From: Acidimicrobiales bacterium | GTDB taxonomy: Bacteria; Actinomycetota; Acidimicrobiia; Acidimicrobiales; Acidimicrobilacustridaceae | NCBI GenBank assembly: GCA_025455885.1 | Contig: JALOLR010000003.1 | Location: 124,001-188,000, forward strand | Reading direction: 5' to 3' | Length of the DNA stretch: 64,000 bases | In this document: positions 9,148 to 17,732 of the stretch, one piece after another | How the letters are laid out: every line of letters starts with the position of its first letter | How positions within the stretch are numbered: position 1 is the first letter of the stretch | Program-made: the position numbers and the translations under genes | Notes under the pieces: model-generated | The model's database searches: none | Seen by the model: only the letters and a program-made list of their open reading frames with translations | Told to the model about the DNA's origin: nothing

Positions 9148-9164
9148 GTGAGACGCCGTCTCAC
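9148..9164. promoter_or_regulatory. Perfect palindrome in the pnp leader
   Basis: GTGAGAC-GCC-GTCTCAC is a perfect 7-bp inverted repeat with a 3-nt centre, ending 24 nt before the pnp start. It could be a leader hairpin, since pnp mRNAs are often autoregulated through 5' stems, or a DNA operator. It shares TGAGAC/GTCTCA half-sites with the operator at 19255-19281. Confidence 0.45.
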
Positions 9165-9187
9165 GTCACCTGTTCCAGGAGGAACCC

Positions 9188-11599
9188 ATGGCAGACGCCA
9201 TCACCGTCGCCGCACCCGTGCCGGGTGAGGACGACAAGACCATCGATTTCAGCGCCGGGAAGTTCGCCGGCCTCGCCGACGGTGCCGTCACCGTCCAGCT
9301 CGGCGACACCGTCGTGCTCGTCACGGCCACCGCCGCCAAGTCCGCCCGTGAGGGCGCCGACTTCTTCCCGCTCACCGTCGACATCGAGGAGCGGATGTAC
9401 GCCGCCGGCAGGATCCCCGGCTCGTTCTTCCGGCGGGAGGGCAAGGCCCCCGACCAGGCCATCCTCACCTGCCGCCTCATCGACCGCCCGCTGCGCCCCT
9501 GCTTCCCCGACGGGTTCCGCAACGAGGTCCACGTCGTCGGCACCACGCTCGCCGCCGACCTCGTCAACCCCCACGACGTCATCGCCATCAACGGCGCCTC
9601 CGCGGCGCTCATGCTCTCGGGCATCCCGTTCGACGGGCCCATCGGCGCCGTGCGTCTGGCCTACACCGCCGACGGCGACTGGATCGCCTTCCCCACCTAC
9701 GACGAGGGCGAGGAGTCCACGTTCGAGATGGTCGTGGCCGGCCGGGCCCTCGACGACGGCGACGTCGCCATCTCCATGGTCGAGGCCGGCGGGACCGAGG
9801 CCTCGTGGCCGGCGTTCCAGGACGGCGCCCCCAAGGTCGACGAGTCCGTCGTGGCCGCCGGGCTCCAGGAGGCCAAGGCCCACATCAAGGCGTCCATCGA
9901 GGCCCAGCGCCAGCTCATGGCCCAGGTCGGCGTCAAGGAGCCGATGGTCTACGGCGTCAGCGTCGACTACGCCCCCGAGGTCCTCGCGGCCATGGAGACC
10001 AAGCGCGACGCCATCACCGCCACCCAGGTCATCTCCGACAAGGCCGAGCGCCTCGCCGCCGAGGCGGCCCTGCGCGACGAGCTCGTCGCCGAGCTGGCCC
10101 CGCAGTTCACCGACCTCGACGGCGCCGAGAAGCAGCTCAAGGCGGCGTTCCGGTCGGTCACCAAGGCCGTGGTCCGCAGCCGCATCGTCAACGACGGGAT
10201 CCGCATCGACGGTCGCGGCCCGAAGGACATCCGCCCGCTGTCGGCGGAGGTCGGCCTGCTCCCGTCGGTGCACGGCTCCGGGCTGTTCCAGCGCGGCGAG
10301 ACCCAGGTGCTCAACGTGGCCACCCTCGGCATGCCCCGCATGGAGCAGATGATCGACGCCCTTGGCAACGTCACCCGCAAGCGCTACATGCACCACTACA
10401 ACTTCCCGCCGTACTCCACCGGTGAGACCGGCTTCATGCGCGGCCCGAAGCGCCGGGAGATCGGCCACGGCATGCTCGCCGAGCGGGCCCTCGTGCCGGT
10501 GCTGCCCACGCCCGAGGAGTTCGCCTACACCATCCGCACCGTCTCCGACGTGCTGTCGTCCAACGGCTCCACCTCCATGGCCTCGGTGTGCGGCTCCACC
10601 CTGTCGATGATGGACGCCGGCGTGCCCTTGCGGGCCCCGGTGGCCGGCATCGCCATGGGTCTGGTGTTCGCCGACGGCAAGTACACGACCCTCACCGACA
10701 TCCTCGGCGCCGAGGACGCGTTCGGCGACATGGACTTCAAGGTCGCCGGCACCTCGGAGTTCGTCACCGCCCTCCAGCTCGACACCAAGATCGACGGCAT
10801 CCCCGCCGACGTGCTGGCCCAGGCCCTCGAGCAGGCCAAGGAGGCCCGCCTCGCCATCCTCGAGGTCATGGCCGGCGCCATCGCCGAGCCCCGCCCCGAG
10901 GTCGGTGCCACCGCCCCGAAGATCGTCAGCTTCGAGATCCCGATGGACAAGATCGGCGAGGTCATCGGCCCGAAGGGCAAGGTCATCAACGCCATCCAGC
11001 TCGAGACCGGCGCCGACATCAGCGTCGACGACGACGGCAGCGTCGGCCGGGTCAGCATCGGCTCCACCGACTCCGGCGCGGTGGCCGAGGCCGAGCGCCA
11101 GATCCGCCTCATCCTCAACCCGCCGACCGCCGATGTCGGCCAGACCTACACCGGTCGGGTCGTCAACGTCACCAAGTTCGGGGCGTTCGTCAACATCCTC
11201 CCGGGCCGTGACGGGCTGCTGCACATCTCCAAGATCGGTGGCGGCAAGCGCATCGACCGGGTCGAGGACGTCCTCGACCTCGGCGACACCGTCGAGGTCC
11301 GCGTCGACGATGTCGACCCCAACGGCAAGGTGTCGCTGTCGCTGGCCAACCCCGTCGCCGGTGGCGGCGAGAGCGCCTCGTCGGACTCCCCGGCCCCCGC
11401 AGCCGCCGAGGCACCGGCGGCCGACGCCGGCAACGGCGCCGAGCGCGAGTACGTCTCGTTCGAGGACTCCTTCGACGACGAGATCGCCGGTGAGCTCGGC
11501 GACCTCGGGCCGGCTGCCGCGGCCGAGCGTCGTGGCGGTGACGGCGGCTCCGGCGGCCGTGGCCGGCGTGGCGGCGGGGGTGGCGGCCGTCGCCGCTGA
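9188..11599 (+). CDS. pnp: Polynucleotide phosphorylase (PNPase / guanosine pentaphosphate synthetase)
   Basis: 803 aa. PNPase degrades RNA 3'-5' phosphorolytically and forms the core of RNA turnover. Two RNase PH domains (about 15-230 and 320-555) flank an all-alpha linker. A KH domain starts near 580 (KIGEVIGPKGKVINAIQ) and an S1 domain near 650 (GQTYTGRVVNVTKFGAFV). An Ala/Glu linker and a short Arg/Gly-rich tail follow. Actinobacterial PNPases can also make (p)ppGpp derivatives; that activity is not inferable here. The ATG follows a clear CAGGAGGAA Shine-Dalgarno sequence. The end overlaps the M16 peptidase gene. Confidence 0.97.
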   Translation: MADAITVAAPVPGEDDKTIDFSAGKFAGLADGAVTVQLGDTVVLVTATAAKSAREGADFFPLTVDIEERMYAAGRIPGSFFRREGKAPDQAILTCRLIDRPLRPCFPDGFRNEVHVVGTTLAADLVNPHDVIAINGASAALMLSGIPFDGPIGAVRLAYTADGDWIAFPTYDEGEESTFEMVVAGRALDDGDVAISMVEAGGTEASWPAFQDGAPKVDESVVAAGLQEAKAHIKASIEAQRQLMAQVGVKEPMVYGVSVDYAPEVLAAMETKRDAITATQVISDKAERLAAEAALRDELVAELAPQFTDLDGAEKQLKAAFRSVTKAVVRSRIVNDGIRIDGRGPKDIRPLSAEVGLLPSVHGSGLFQRGETQVLNVATLGMPRMEQMIDALGNVTRKRYMHHYNFPPYSTGETGFMRGPKRREIGHGMLAERALVPVLPTPEEFAYTIRTVSDVLSSNGSTSMASVCGSTLSMMDAGVPLRAPVAGIAMGLVFADGKYTTLTDILGAEDAFGDMDFKVAGTSEFVTALQLDTKIDGIPADVLAQALEQAKEARLAILEVMAGAIAEPRPEVGATAPKIVSFEIPMDKIGEVIGPKGKVINAIQLETGADISVDDDGSVGRVSIGSTDSGAVAEAERQIRLILNPPTADVGQTYTGRVVNVTKFGAFVNILPGRDGLLHISKIGGGKRIDRVEDVLDLGDTVEVRVDDVDPNGKVSLSLANPVAGGGESASSDSPAPAAAEAPAADAGNGAEREYVSFEDSFDDEIAGELGDLGPAAAAERRGGDGGSGGRGRRGGGGGGRRR

Positions 11600-12887
11600 A
11601 CCCTTCTTCCCGGGCCTGCTCGCCGGCGAGCCCGACGTCGAACGGACCGATCTGGTCTCGGGTGTGCGTGTCGTCACCGAACGCATGCCCGAGGCGCGGT
11701 CGGTCTCCGCGGGCCTGTGGTTCGCGGTGGGATCGCGCGACGAGACCGAGGACGTCGCCGGGGCGTCCCACTTCCTCGAGCACCTCCTGTTCAAGGGCAC
11801 CGACACCCGCTCGGCGCGCACCATCGCCACCACCGTCGACGCCGTCGGCGGCGAGATGAACGCCTACACCGGACGGGAGCACACCGCCTACCACCTCCGC
11901 CTGCCGGTTCGGGACCTGCACTTCGGGCTCGACCTCCTGGGCGACATCGTCAGCCGCCCCGCCTTCCGCCCCGACGAGATCGACGCCGAGCGCGACGTGA
12001 TCGTCGAGGAGCTCCTCATGAGCGAGGACACCCCCGACGACCAGGTGTTCACCACGCTCTACGAGCACCTCTTCCCCGACCACCCGCTCGGTCGGGAGAC
12101 GCTCGGCACCCGTGACTCCGTCGAGACCATGGGCCGAGACGACATCGTGGCCTTCCACGACCGCTGGTACCGCCCGGCCAACCTCGTGGTGGCGGCCGCC
12201 GGCGACCTGCACCACGCCGACGTCGTCGAGGCCGTCGCCGGGCTGATGGCCGACCGGGCCCCTGGCGAGGCGCCGTCCCGCACCGCTCCCGTCGCCGCGC
12301 CCCGACCGCTGGCCGTCGTCGAACGGCCCACCGAGCAGGCCCATGTGGCCATGGCCTGGCGGGGCCTCCCGTACGGCGACGACCACCGCTACGCCCTGAA
12401 GCTGGCGAACCACGTCCTCGGCGGGGGTCTCTCGAGCCGGCTGTTCCAGGAGGTGCGCGAGGACCGCGGCCTGGCCTACACGGTCTTCTCGGCCCCGTCC
12501 TCCTACGTCGACGCCGGGAGCCTGATCGTCTACGCCGGTGCCGCCCCCGAGAAGGTCGACGAGCTCTGGCGGGTGGTCCAGGGCGTGCTCGACTCGCTCG
12601 TCGCCGACGGCATCACCGAGGAGGAGCACGCCACCGCCCTCGGGTTCCTCGAGGGCTCGATGCTGCTCGGGCTCGAGGACTCCGGCAGCCGCATGGCCAG
12701 ACTCGGCAACGCCGTCGTGGCGGTCGACGAGGTCGTCCCCGTCGAGGAGCACCTGCGCCGCTACCGCGAGGTCACCCCGGGTGACGTGCAGCGGGTGCTC
12801 GGCGCCGTCCTCGGGGGTCCCCGCACCGTCTCGGTGGTCGGGCCGTTCGCATCCGACGCCGACCCCCGTCTCGCCGTCCTCGGCTGA
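11580..12887 (+). CDS. M16-family zinc metallopeptidase (YmxG/PqqL-like)
   Basis: 435 aa from GTG 11580; GTG 11559 and 11568 are alternatives, and all overlap the pnp 3' end. The inverted zinc motif HFLEH is at residues 64-68, with the distal glutamate in the VIVEELLMSED segment about 75 residues later. This defines an active-type M16 peptidase. The C-terminal half contains the second M16 fold, with GGGLSSRLFQEVREDRGLAY. Homologues sit directly after pnp in many actinobacteria and firmicutes. The substrate is unknown. dapB follows after 85 nt with its own -10 element. Confidence 0.93.
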   Translation: MAAVAAEPFFPGLLAGEPDVERTDLVSGVRVVTERMPEARSVSAGLWFAVGSRDETEDVAGASHFLEHLLFKGTDTRSARTIATTVDAVGGEMNAYTGREHTAYHLRLPVRDLHFGLDLLGDIVSRPAFRPDEIDAERDVIVEELLMSEDTPDDQVFTTLYEHLFPDHPLGRETLGTRDSVETMGRDDIVAFHDRWYRPANLVVAAAGDLHHADVVEAVAGLMADRAPGEAPSRTAPVAAPRPLAVVERPTEQAHVAMAWRGLPYGDDHRYALKLANHVLGGGLSSRLFQEVREDRGLAYTVFSAPSSYVDAGSLIVYAGAAPEKVDELWRVVQGVLDSLVADGITEEEHATALGFLEGSMLLGLEDSGSRMARLGNAVVAVDEVVPVEEHLRRYREVTPGDVQRVLGAVLGGPRTVSVVGPFASDADPRLAVLG

Positions 12888-12960
12888 CGCCGCCGGGGGC
12901 GCCCCCCGTCCGGGACGCGTCGCCGGGCCCTCTCCGATGGCGTGGGCTCGCGGTGAGCCG

Positions 12961-12966
12961 TAGATT
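12961..12966 (+). promoter_or_regulatory. -10 element (TAGATT) of a leaderless dapB promoter
   Basis: TAGATT ends 6 nt before GTG 12973, placing the likely transcript start at the start codon. The same TAGATTCGCC sequence precedes dapA at 21082, and both genes lack a Shine-Dalgarno sequence. Confidence 0.55.
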
Positions 12967-12972
12967 CGCCCC

Positions 12973-13761
12973 GTGACGTTGCGCGTGGGGGTCTTCGGGG
13001 CAGGCGGGCGGATGGGCCGAACCGTCTGCCAGGCAGTGGCTGCCGACCCCGCCCTCGACCTCGTCGCCGCCGTCGACCCGCACCACGCCGGGCTCGACCT
13101 TCGCCAGGTCACCGGCGTCGACCGGTCGTGGCAGATCGAGAAGAGCGCCGAGGCGTTCGTCGAGGCCGGCGTGGAGGTGGCCGTCGACTTCACCCACCTC
13201 GAGGCCGCCCGCGCCAACCTGCTCTGGCTGGCCGCCCACGGCATCCATGCCGTCGCCGGCACCACCGGCTTCTCCGACGAGGACTACGACGCCTTCGAGC
13301 GGGCCTTCGCGTCCAGCAACTGCGTGATCGCGCCGAACTTCGCCATCGGGGCGGTCCTCATGATGCGCTTCGCGGAGATCGCCGCGCCCTACTTCGAGAC
13401 CGCCGAGATCATCGAACTGCACCACGATGCGAAGATCGACGCCCCGTCGGGCACGGCGATGCTCACCGCCGACCGCATGGCCGACGCGTCCGCCGACTGG
13501 GCGCCCGACCCCACGACGACCGAGGTCGTCGCCGGGGCCCGCGGCGGCGCCGGACCCGCCGACATCCGGATCCACTCGGTGCGCCTGCGCGGCCTCGTCG
13601 CCCACCAGGAGGTCGTCCTCGGCACGACCGGTCAGACGCTCAGCATCCGCCACGACTCCTACGACCGCGACTCCTTCATGCCAGGCGTGGTGCTGGCGGT
13701 GAAGGCGGTGCCCGAGCGCCCGGGCGTCACCGTCGGCCTCGACGCCCTGCTCGACCTGTAG
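12973..13761 (+). CDS. dapB: 4-hydroxy-tetrahydrodipicolinate reductase DapB
   Basis: 262 aa. DapB reduces 4-hydroxy-tetrahydrodipicolinate with NAD(P)H in the DAP/lysine pathway. The nucleotide loop is GAGGRMGR (9-16). The catalytic motif HHDAKIDAPSGTA has His150, His151 and Lys154. The GTTGF loop is at 96-100 and the C-terminal strand includes RDSFMPGVVLAV. Length and motifs are complete. It follows the pnp-M16 pair, the usual actinobacterial order, while dapA lies 7 kb downstream. Confidence 0.96.
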   Translation: MTLRVGVFGAGGRMGRTVCQAVAADPALDLVAAVDPHHAGLDLRQVTGVDRSWQIEKSAEAFVEAGVEVAVDFTHLEAARANLLWLAAHGIHAVAGTTGFSDEDYDAFERAFASSNCVIAPNFAIGAVLMMRFAEIAAPYFETAEIIELHHDAKIDAPSGTAMLTADRMADASADWAPDPTTTEVVAGARGGAGPADIRIHSVRLRGLVAHQEVVLGTTGQTLSIRHDSYDRDSFMPGVVLAVKAVPERPGVTVGLDALLDL

Positions 13762-13876
13762 GCCGGCCAACGGGGAACGCAACGTTTCCGAAACTCGACC
13801 CGGGGTGGCGTGGCGGCCGCCGACGGGGGTGCTGGGATGGTCGGGTCCCGGAAGCGCCGGGCAGGACAGGAGAGTC

Positions 13877-14515
13877 GTGGGTGCGAAGAGGCACTGGCCG
13901 GTAGTGGTTGCTGCAGTGGCGGCGTTGACGTTGGTGGCCGCGGCCTGCGGCTCGAGTTCCTCCGACGACGGGGCGGCCGCCCCGACGACGGCACCTGCAC
14001 CCACCACCGTGGCGCCGACCACCTCGGCGCCGGCCACGGGCCCCACCGAGGCCCCGCCGGCCCCTGCGGCGTCGACCGTCGACTTCGCCCCGTGGCAGAC
14101 CATCGAGATCACCGACGTCGACGGCGTCACCTTCACGCTGGCCTCGTTGGCCGGTCGGCCGCTGTTCGTCGAGAACTTCGCGACGTGGTGCCCCACGTGC
14201 CGGTCCCAGCTCGGCCGCACCCAGGCTGCCGCGGCGACGCTCGGCGACGAGGCGGTGGTCCTGGCCCTCAGCGTCGAGACCGACCTCTCCTCCGACGAGG
14301 TGGCCGACTACGCCAAGGACAACGGCTTCGACAACATCCGCTTCGCCGTGATGAGCGACGAGATGCTCGCCGCGTTCGTCGACGCCTTCGGCACCAGCGC
14401 CGCCAACCCGCCGAGCACCCCGCACGTGGTGGTGGCCGCCGACGGGACCCCCGGGGAGATGAAGACCGGCGGCATCAGCGAGGACGCGATCGTCGCCGCC
14501 GTGCGCGGCGCCTGA
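13877..14515 (+). CDS. TlpA-like thioredoxin-fold lipoprotein
   Basis: 212 aa from GTG 13877, preceded by CAGGAGAG. The N-terminus is a lipoprotein signal: basic KRH, a hydrophobic stretch, and lipobox VAAAC with Cys about 24. A Thr/Pro/Ala-rich spacer of about 40 residues follows. The thioredoxin-like domain begins near residue 70 and has the redox motif WCPTC in ENFATWCPTCRSQL. It would act outside the membrane, reducing disulfides or supporting cytochrome maturation. The CcdA-like gene starts 8 nt downstream and is the likely electron donor. Confidence 0.87.
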   Translation: MGAKRHWPVVVAAVAALTLVAAACGSSSSDDGAAAPTTAPAPTTVAPTTSAPATGPTEAPPAPAASTVDFAPWQTIEITDVDGVTFTLASLAGRPLFVENFATWCPTCRSQLGRTQAAAATLGDEAVVLALSVETDLSSDEVADYAKDNGFDNIRFAVMSDEMLAAFVDAFGTSAANPPSTPHVVVAADGTPGEMKTGGISEDAIVAAVRGA

Positions 14516-14523
14516 GCCGGCAC

Positions 14524-15195
14524 GTGGACGAGTTCTTCGAGGCGTTCTCGCTGGGGAACGCCGCGATCCTCGGCAACGTCTGCATGCTCCCGCTGTACCC
14601 GGGGCTGTTCGTGCTCTTCGCCAACCAGAGCGCCAACCCCCGCAACGCGTGGGTCACCAAGTGGCTCGGCCTGCTGGTGCTCGGCGGGGTGGTCACCGTG
14701 ATGATCGCCATCGGCTTCCTGTTCCACCAGATCCAGCGCAGCGTCGCCGACGTCCTCGTGTGGCTCCTGCCGCTCATGTACGGGCTGGTCCTCGTCCTCG
14801 GTATCGCCATGCTGGCCGGGCGCAACCCGTTCGCCCGCCTGTCGAGCACGCAGGTCCCGATCCTGCGCAACCCCGCCGCCACCGCCTACGTCTACGGGAT
14901 GCTGCTCGCTCCGCTCACGCTGCCCTGCACCGGCCCGCTCATCGTCTCGGCGTTCGTCGTCGGCAGCGTGAGCGGGTCGGGCGCCCTCGTCGAGTCGTTG
15001 CGCTACTTCCTGTGGTTCTCGCTGGGGTTCGGGTGGCCGCTGGTCCTGCTCCCGTTGCTGGCCGCGCCGAAGCAGCAGGCCATCACCCGGTTCCTCGGAC
15101 GCCACCACCGCACCATCGGGGCGTTGTCCGGCGTCTTGTTGATCGTGATCGCCGGCCTCGGGTTCTGGAACGACGTGCGCCCGACCTACGTCTGA
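14524..15195 (+). CDS. CcdA/DsbD-type thiol-disulfide transmembrane protein
   Basis: 223 aa from GTG 14524, with six hydrophobic segments. Two conserved cysteines lie in the positions expected for CcdA: GNVCMLPLYPG in TM1 and LTLPCTGPL in TM4. Such proteins pass electrons from cytoplasmic thioredoxin to extracytoplasmic thioredoxin-fold proteins. The TlpA-like lipoprotein gene immediately upstream fits as its acceptor. No cytochrome c biogenesis genes (ccsA, resB) are adjacent, so the end use is open. The 3' end overlaps the convergent DedA-like gene by 10 bp. Confidence 0.85.
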   Translation: MDEFFEAFSLGNAAILGNVCMLPLYPGLFVLFANQSANPRNAWVTKWLGLLVLGGVVTVMIAIGFLFHQIQRSVADVLVWLLPLMYGLVLVLGIAMLAGRNPFARLSSTQVPILRNPAATAYVYGMLLAPLTLPCTGPLIVSAFVVGSVSGSGALVESLRYFLWFSLGFGWPLVLLPLLAAPKQQAITRFLGRHHRTIGALSGVLLIVIAGLGFWNDVRPTYV

Positions 15196-15968
15196 GGCGT
15201 CGCCGGGCCCCCGGGATCGGCGTCGGACGCGCCGGCCGGCTCGGCATCGGATGTGGCCGGCCCGGCTGCCGTCGGGTCGGGGTCGGTGTGGTGCGGGTCG
15301 TCCTCGGCCTGTAGCTCGTGGAGGGCGTCCATGCCCTTGCGGCCCCGGCGGGCCTCGGCGGCGGCACCGAGAGCCACGATCGTGATCGACGCCACCAGCA
15401 GCGGGATCCGGTAGTCCGCGATCCATCCGAGCACCGAGTCGATCGGGGCGCTGAAGACGTCGCCCACCCAGGCCAGCAGGATCAGCCGGCCCACCGTGCC
15501 GGTGAGGTTGAGGAAGAAGAACAGACCCGGCGACATCCGGCTCGCTCCGGCGATGACGCACACGTAGTTGTTGGGGATCAGCACGACCAGCGGGTGGCCG
15601 AAGCGCACGAAGAGCTTCTCGACGCGCCGCATGATGCTGCCCACCGTCGGCGTCCGGTTCTCCATCCACTTCAGCGCCGCGGGGCCGTAGAACCAGCCCA
15701 GCGCGAAGAGGAACGGGTCCGGCGCCATCAGGCGGGCCGTGCCGATCAGGTAGTACGCCCAGTCGTCGATGCGGCCGGTGACCAGCACCAGGTAGCGGTT
15801 GCGGGAGCTCAGCGCGATCAGCAGTTCCGGCGCCGAGGTCACCAGGTCCGGCCAGAGCGCGTCGGCGACCTGGGTCATCACGACCATCACCGCGACCGGT
15901 CCCAGGATGAGGGCCAGCCGCGAGCGCCGGAGCGGGGTCGCCGAGGGGGTGGGGGTGCTCTCGGGCAA
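15186..15968 (-). CDS. DedA/VTT-domain-like membrane protein
   Basis: 260 aa from TTG 15968, with a GAGAGGA Shine-Dalgarno sequence. After an N-terminal TM segment (about 18-36), the central region has the DedA-type pattern GWFYGPAALKW, then FVRFGHPLVVLIPNNYVCVIAGASRM, then two further TM segments. The hydrophilic C-terminus (about 60 residues) is Asp/Pro-rich. DedA proteins act in membrane lipid or proton homeostasis; the exact role is unknown. The two central motifs are degenerate compared with classical DedA, so this is a divergent member. Confidence 0.7.
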   Translation of the reverse strand: MPESTPTPSATPLRRSRLALILGPVAVMVVMTQVADALWPDLVTSAPELLIALSSRNRYLVLVTGRIDDWAYYLIGTARLMAPDPFLFALGWFYGPAALKWMENRTPTVGSIMRRVEKLFVRFGHPLVVLIPNNYVCVIAGASRMSPGLFFFLNLTGTVGRLILLAWVGDVFSAPIDSVLGWIADYRIPLLVASITIVALGAAAEARRGRKGMDALHELQAEDDPHHTDPDPTAAGPATSDAEPAGASDADPGGPATPQT

Positions 15969-16037
15969 GGCCGAATCCTCTCACGTACGCTCGCCCCGAC
16001 GGCTGCGGTCCGGGTGGGACCGCCGAAGGGGGCGCAC

Positions 16038-17666
16038 GTGCAGGGGCTCATGCAGGACCGACCGTTGGTGCTGACCCACTTCCTCGAGCGCGCCGAGCGG
16101 CTCTTCGGCGACAAGGAGGTGGTGACCGCCACCGCCGACGGCACCGACCGCGTGACCTACCGCGAGTGGGGCGGGCGCACCCGGCGCCTGGCCGGGGTGC
16201 TCGACGACCTCGGCATCAGCGCCGACGGCCGGGTGGGGACCTTCGGGTGGAACACGGCCCGCCACCTCGAGCTCTACTTCGCCGCCCCGTGCAGCGGACG
16301 GGTGCTGCACACCCTCAACATCCGGCTGTTCCCCGAGCAGCTCACCTACGTCGTGAACCACGCCGAGGACGAGGTGATCTTCGCCGACCGGTCCCTCCTG
16401 GGCCTGCTCTGGCCGATCGTCGACACCTTCGCCACGGTCCGTCACATCGTGGTGATGGACGACGGGCGAGGCGAGCTGCCCGCCGACACCAAGGGGGTGA
16501 CCGTCCACGACTACGAGACCCTGCTCGCCGCCGCGACCCCCGCCGAGCTCCGCGTCGACGACGAGGACCAGGCGGCGTCGATGTGCTACACGTCCGGCAC
16601 CACAGGCCATCCGAAGGGGGTGGTCTACAGCCATCGCTCCACCTGGCTGCACACCGCCGGGGTGATGATGGCCGACAGCCTCGGCGCCTGCGAGCGCGAC
16701 GTCATCCTCCCCGTCGTGCCGATGTTCCACGCCAACGCCTGGGGTCTCGCCCACGCCGGCGTGGCCGCCGGCGCCACCCTCGTGATGCCCGGGCCCGACC
16801 TGTCGCCCCCGGCGCTCGTGTCGCTCATCGAGCGCGAGCGGGTGACCGTCGCCGCCGGGGTGCCGACCATCTGGATGGGGGTGCTCGGGGCGCTCGACGG
16901 CCACGACGTGTCGAGCCTGCGCGCCGTCCCGTGCGGAGGATCGGCGGTGCCCCGGTCGCTGTCCGAGGCCTACCGGGAGAAGATCGGTCTGCCCATCCTC
17001 CAGGCGTGGGGGATGACCGAGACCAGCCCGGTGGCGTCGATCTGCCGCGTCAAGTCCACTCTCGACCATCTCGACGAGGACGCCAAGGCCGACCTCCGGT
17101 CGACCATCGGGCTCGTCGCCCCGGGTGTCGACTTCCGGGTCGCCGACCAGACGACCGGCGCCGAGCTCCCCTGGGACGGGGTGAGCCGGGGCGAGCTCCA
17201 GGTGGCGGGGCCGTGGATCGCCCGGGAGTACTACGACGACGACCGCTCGCCGCAGTCCTTCACCGACGACGGGTGGCTTCGGACCGGCGACGTCGTCACG
17301 TGCGACGCCGAGGGGTACCTCCGCATCGTCGACCGCACGAAGGACGTCGTGAAGTCCGGCGGCGAGTGGATCTCCTCGGTCGAGCTCGAGAACGAGATCA
17401 TGGGCCACCCCGCCGTGGCCGAGGCGGCCGTCATCGGTGTGAAGCACCCAAAGTGGAGCGAGCGGCCGCTGGCCTGCGTCGTGGTGGCCCCGGGCGCGAC
17501 GCTCACCCGGGAGGAGCTGCTCGAGTACCTCGACGGGAGAGTGGCGTCGTGGTGGTTGCCCGACGACGTCGTCTTCATCGACGAGGTGCCGAAGACCTCG
17601 GTCGGCAAGTTCTCCAAGCGCGACCTCCGCGACCGCTTCGCCGACCACGAGCTGCCCACCGTCTGA
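16038..17666 (+). CDS. Fatty-acyl-CoA synthetase / AMP-dependent ligase
   Basis: 542 aa. It belongs to the ANL superfamily and activates a carboxylic acid as acyl-AMP and then acyl-CoA. The P-loop motif YTSGTTGHPKGVVYSH is near residue 180. The A5 motif is GMTETSPV, the A7 motif DGWLRTGDV, the A8 hinge IVDRTKDVVKSGGEWIS, and the A10 lysine lies in KTSVGKFSKRDLR. The GGEWISS hinge is typical of medium/long-chain acyl-CoA ligases. GTG 16038 was chosen for its AAGGGGG Shine-Dalgarno sequence; ATG 16050 is the alternative. It is divergent from the DedA-like gene. Confidence 0.92.
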   Translation: MQGLMQDRPLVLTHFLERAERLFGDKEVVTATADGTDRVTYREWGGRTRRLAGVLDDLGISADGRVGTFGWNTARHLELYFAAPCSGRVLHTLNIRLFPEQLTYVVNHAEDEVIFADRSLLGLLWPIVDTFATVRHIVVMDDGRGELPADTKGVTVHDYETLLAAATPAELRVDDEDQAASMCYTSGTTGHPKGVVYSHRSTWLHTAGVMMADSLGACERDVILPVVPMFHANAWGLAHAGVAAGATLVMPGPDLSPPALVSLIERERVTVAAGVPTIWMGVLGALDGHDVSSLRAVPCGGSAVPRSLSEAYREKIGLPILQAWGMTETSPVASICRVKSTLDHLDEDAKADLRSTIGLVAPGVDFRVADQTTGAELPWDGVSRGELQVAGPWIAREYYDDDRSPQSFTDDGWLRTGDVVTCDAEGYLRIVDRTKDVVKSGGEWISSVELENEIMGHPAVAEAAVIGVKHPKWSERPLACVVVAPGATLTREELLEYLDGRVASWWLPDDVVFIDEVPKTSVGKFSKRDLRDRFADHELPTV

Positions 17667-17720
17667 ACGGCCGCGGTCGCCGGTCGCCGTGTCGGTTCGT
17701 GAGCCGGTGGGGCCCGGTCC

Positions 17721-17726
17721 TAGCCT
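17721..17726 (+). promoter_or_regulatory. -10 element (TAGCCT) of a leaderless SURF1 promoter
   Basis: TAGCCT ends 6 nt before GTG 17733 and no Shine-Dalgarno sequence is present. Confidence 0.5.
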
Positions 17727-17732
17727 GGTCAC

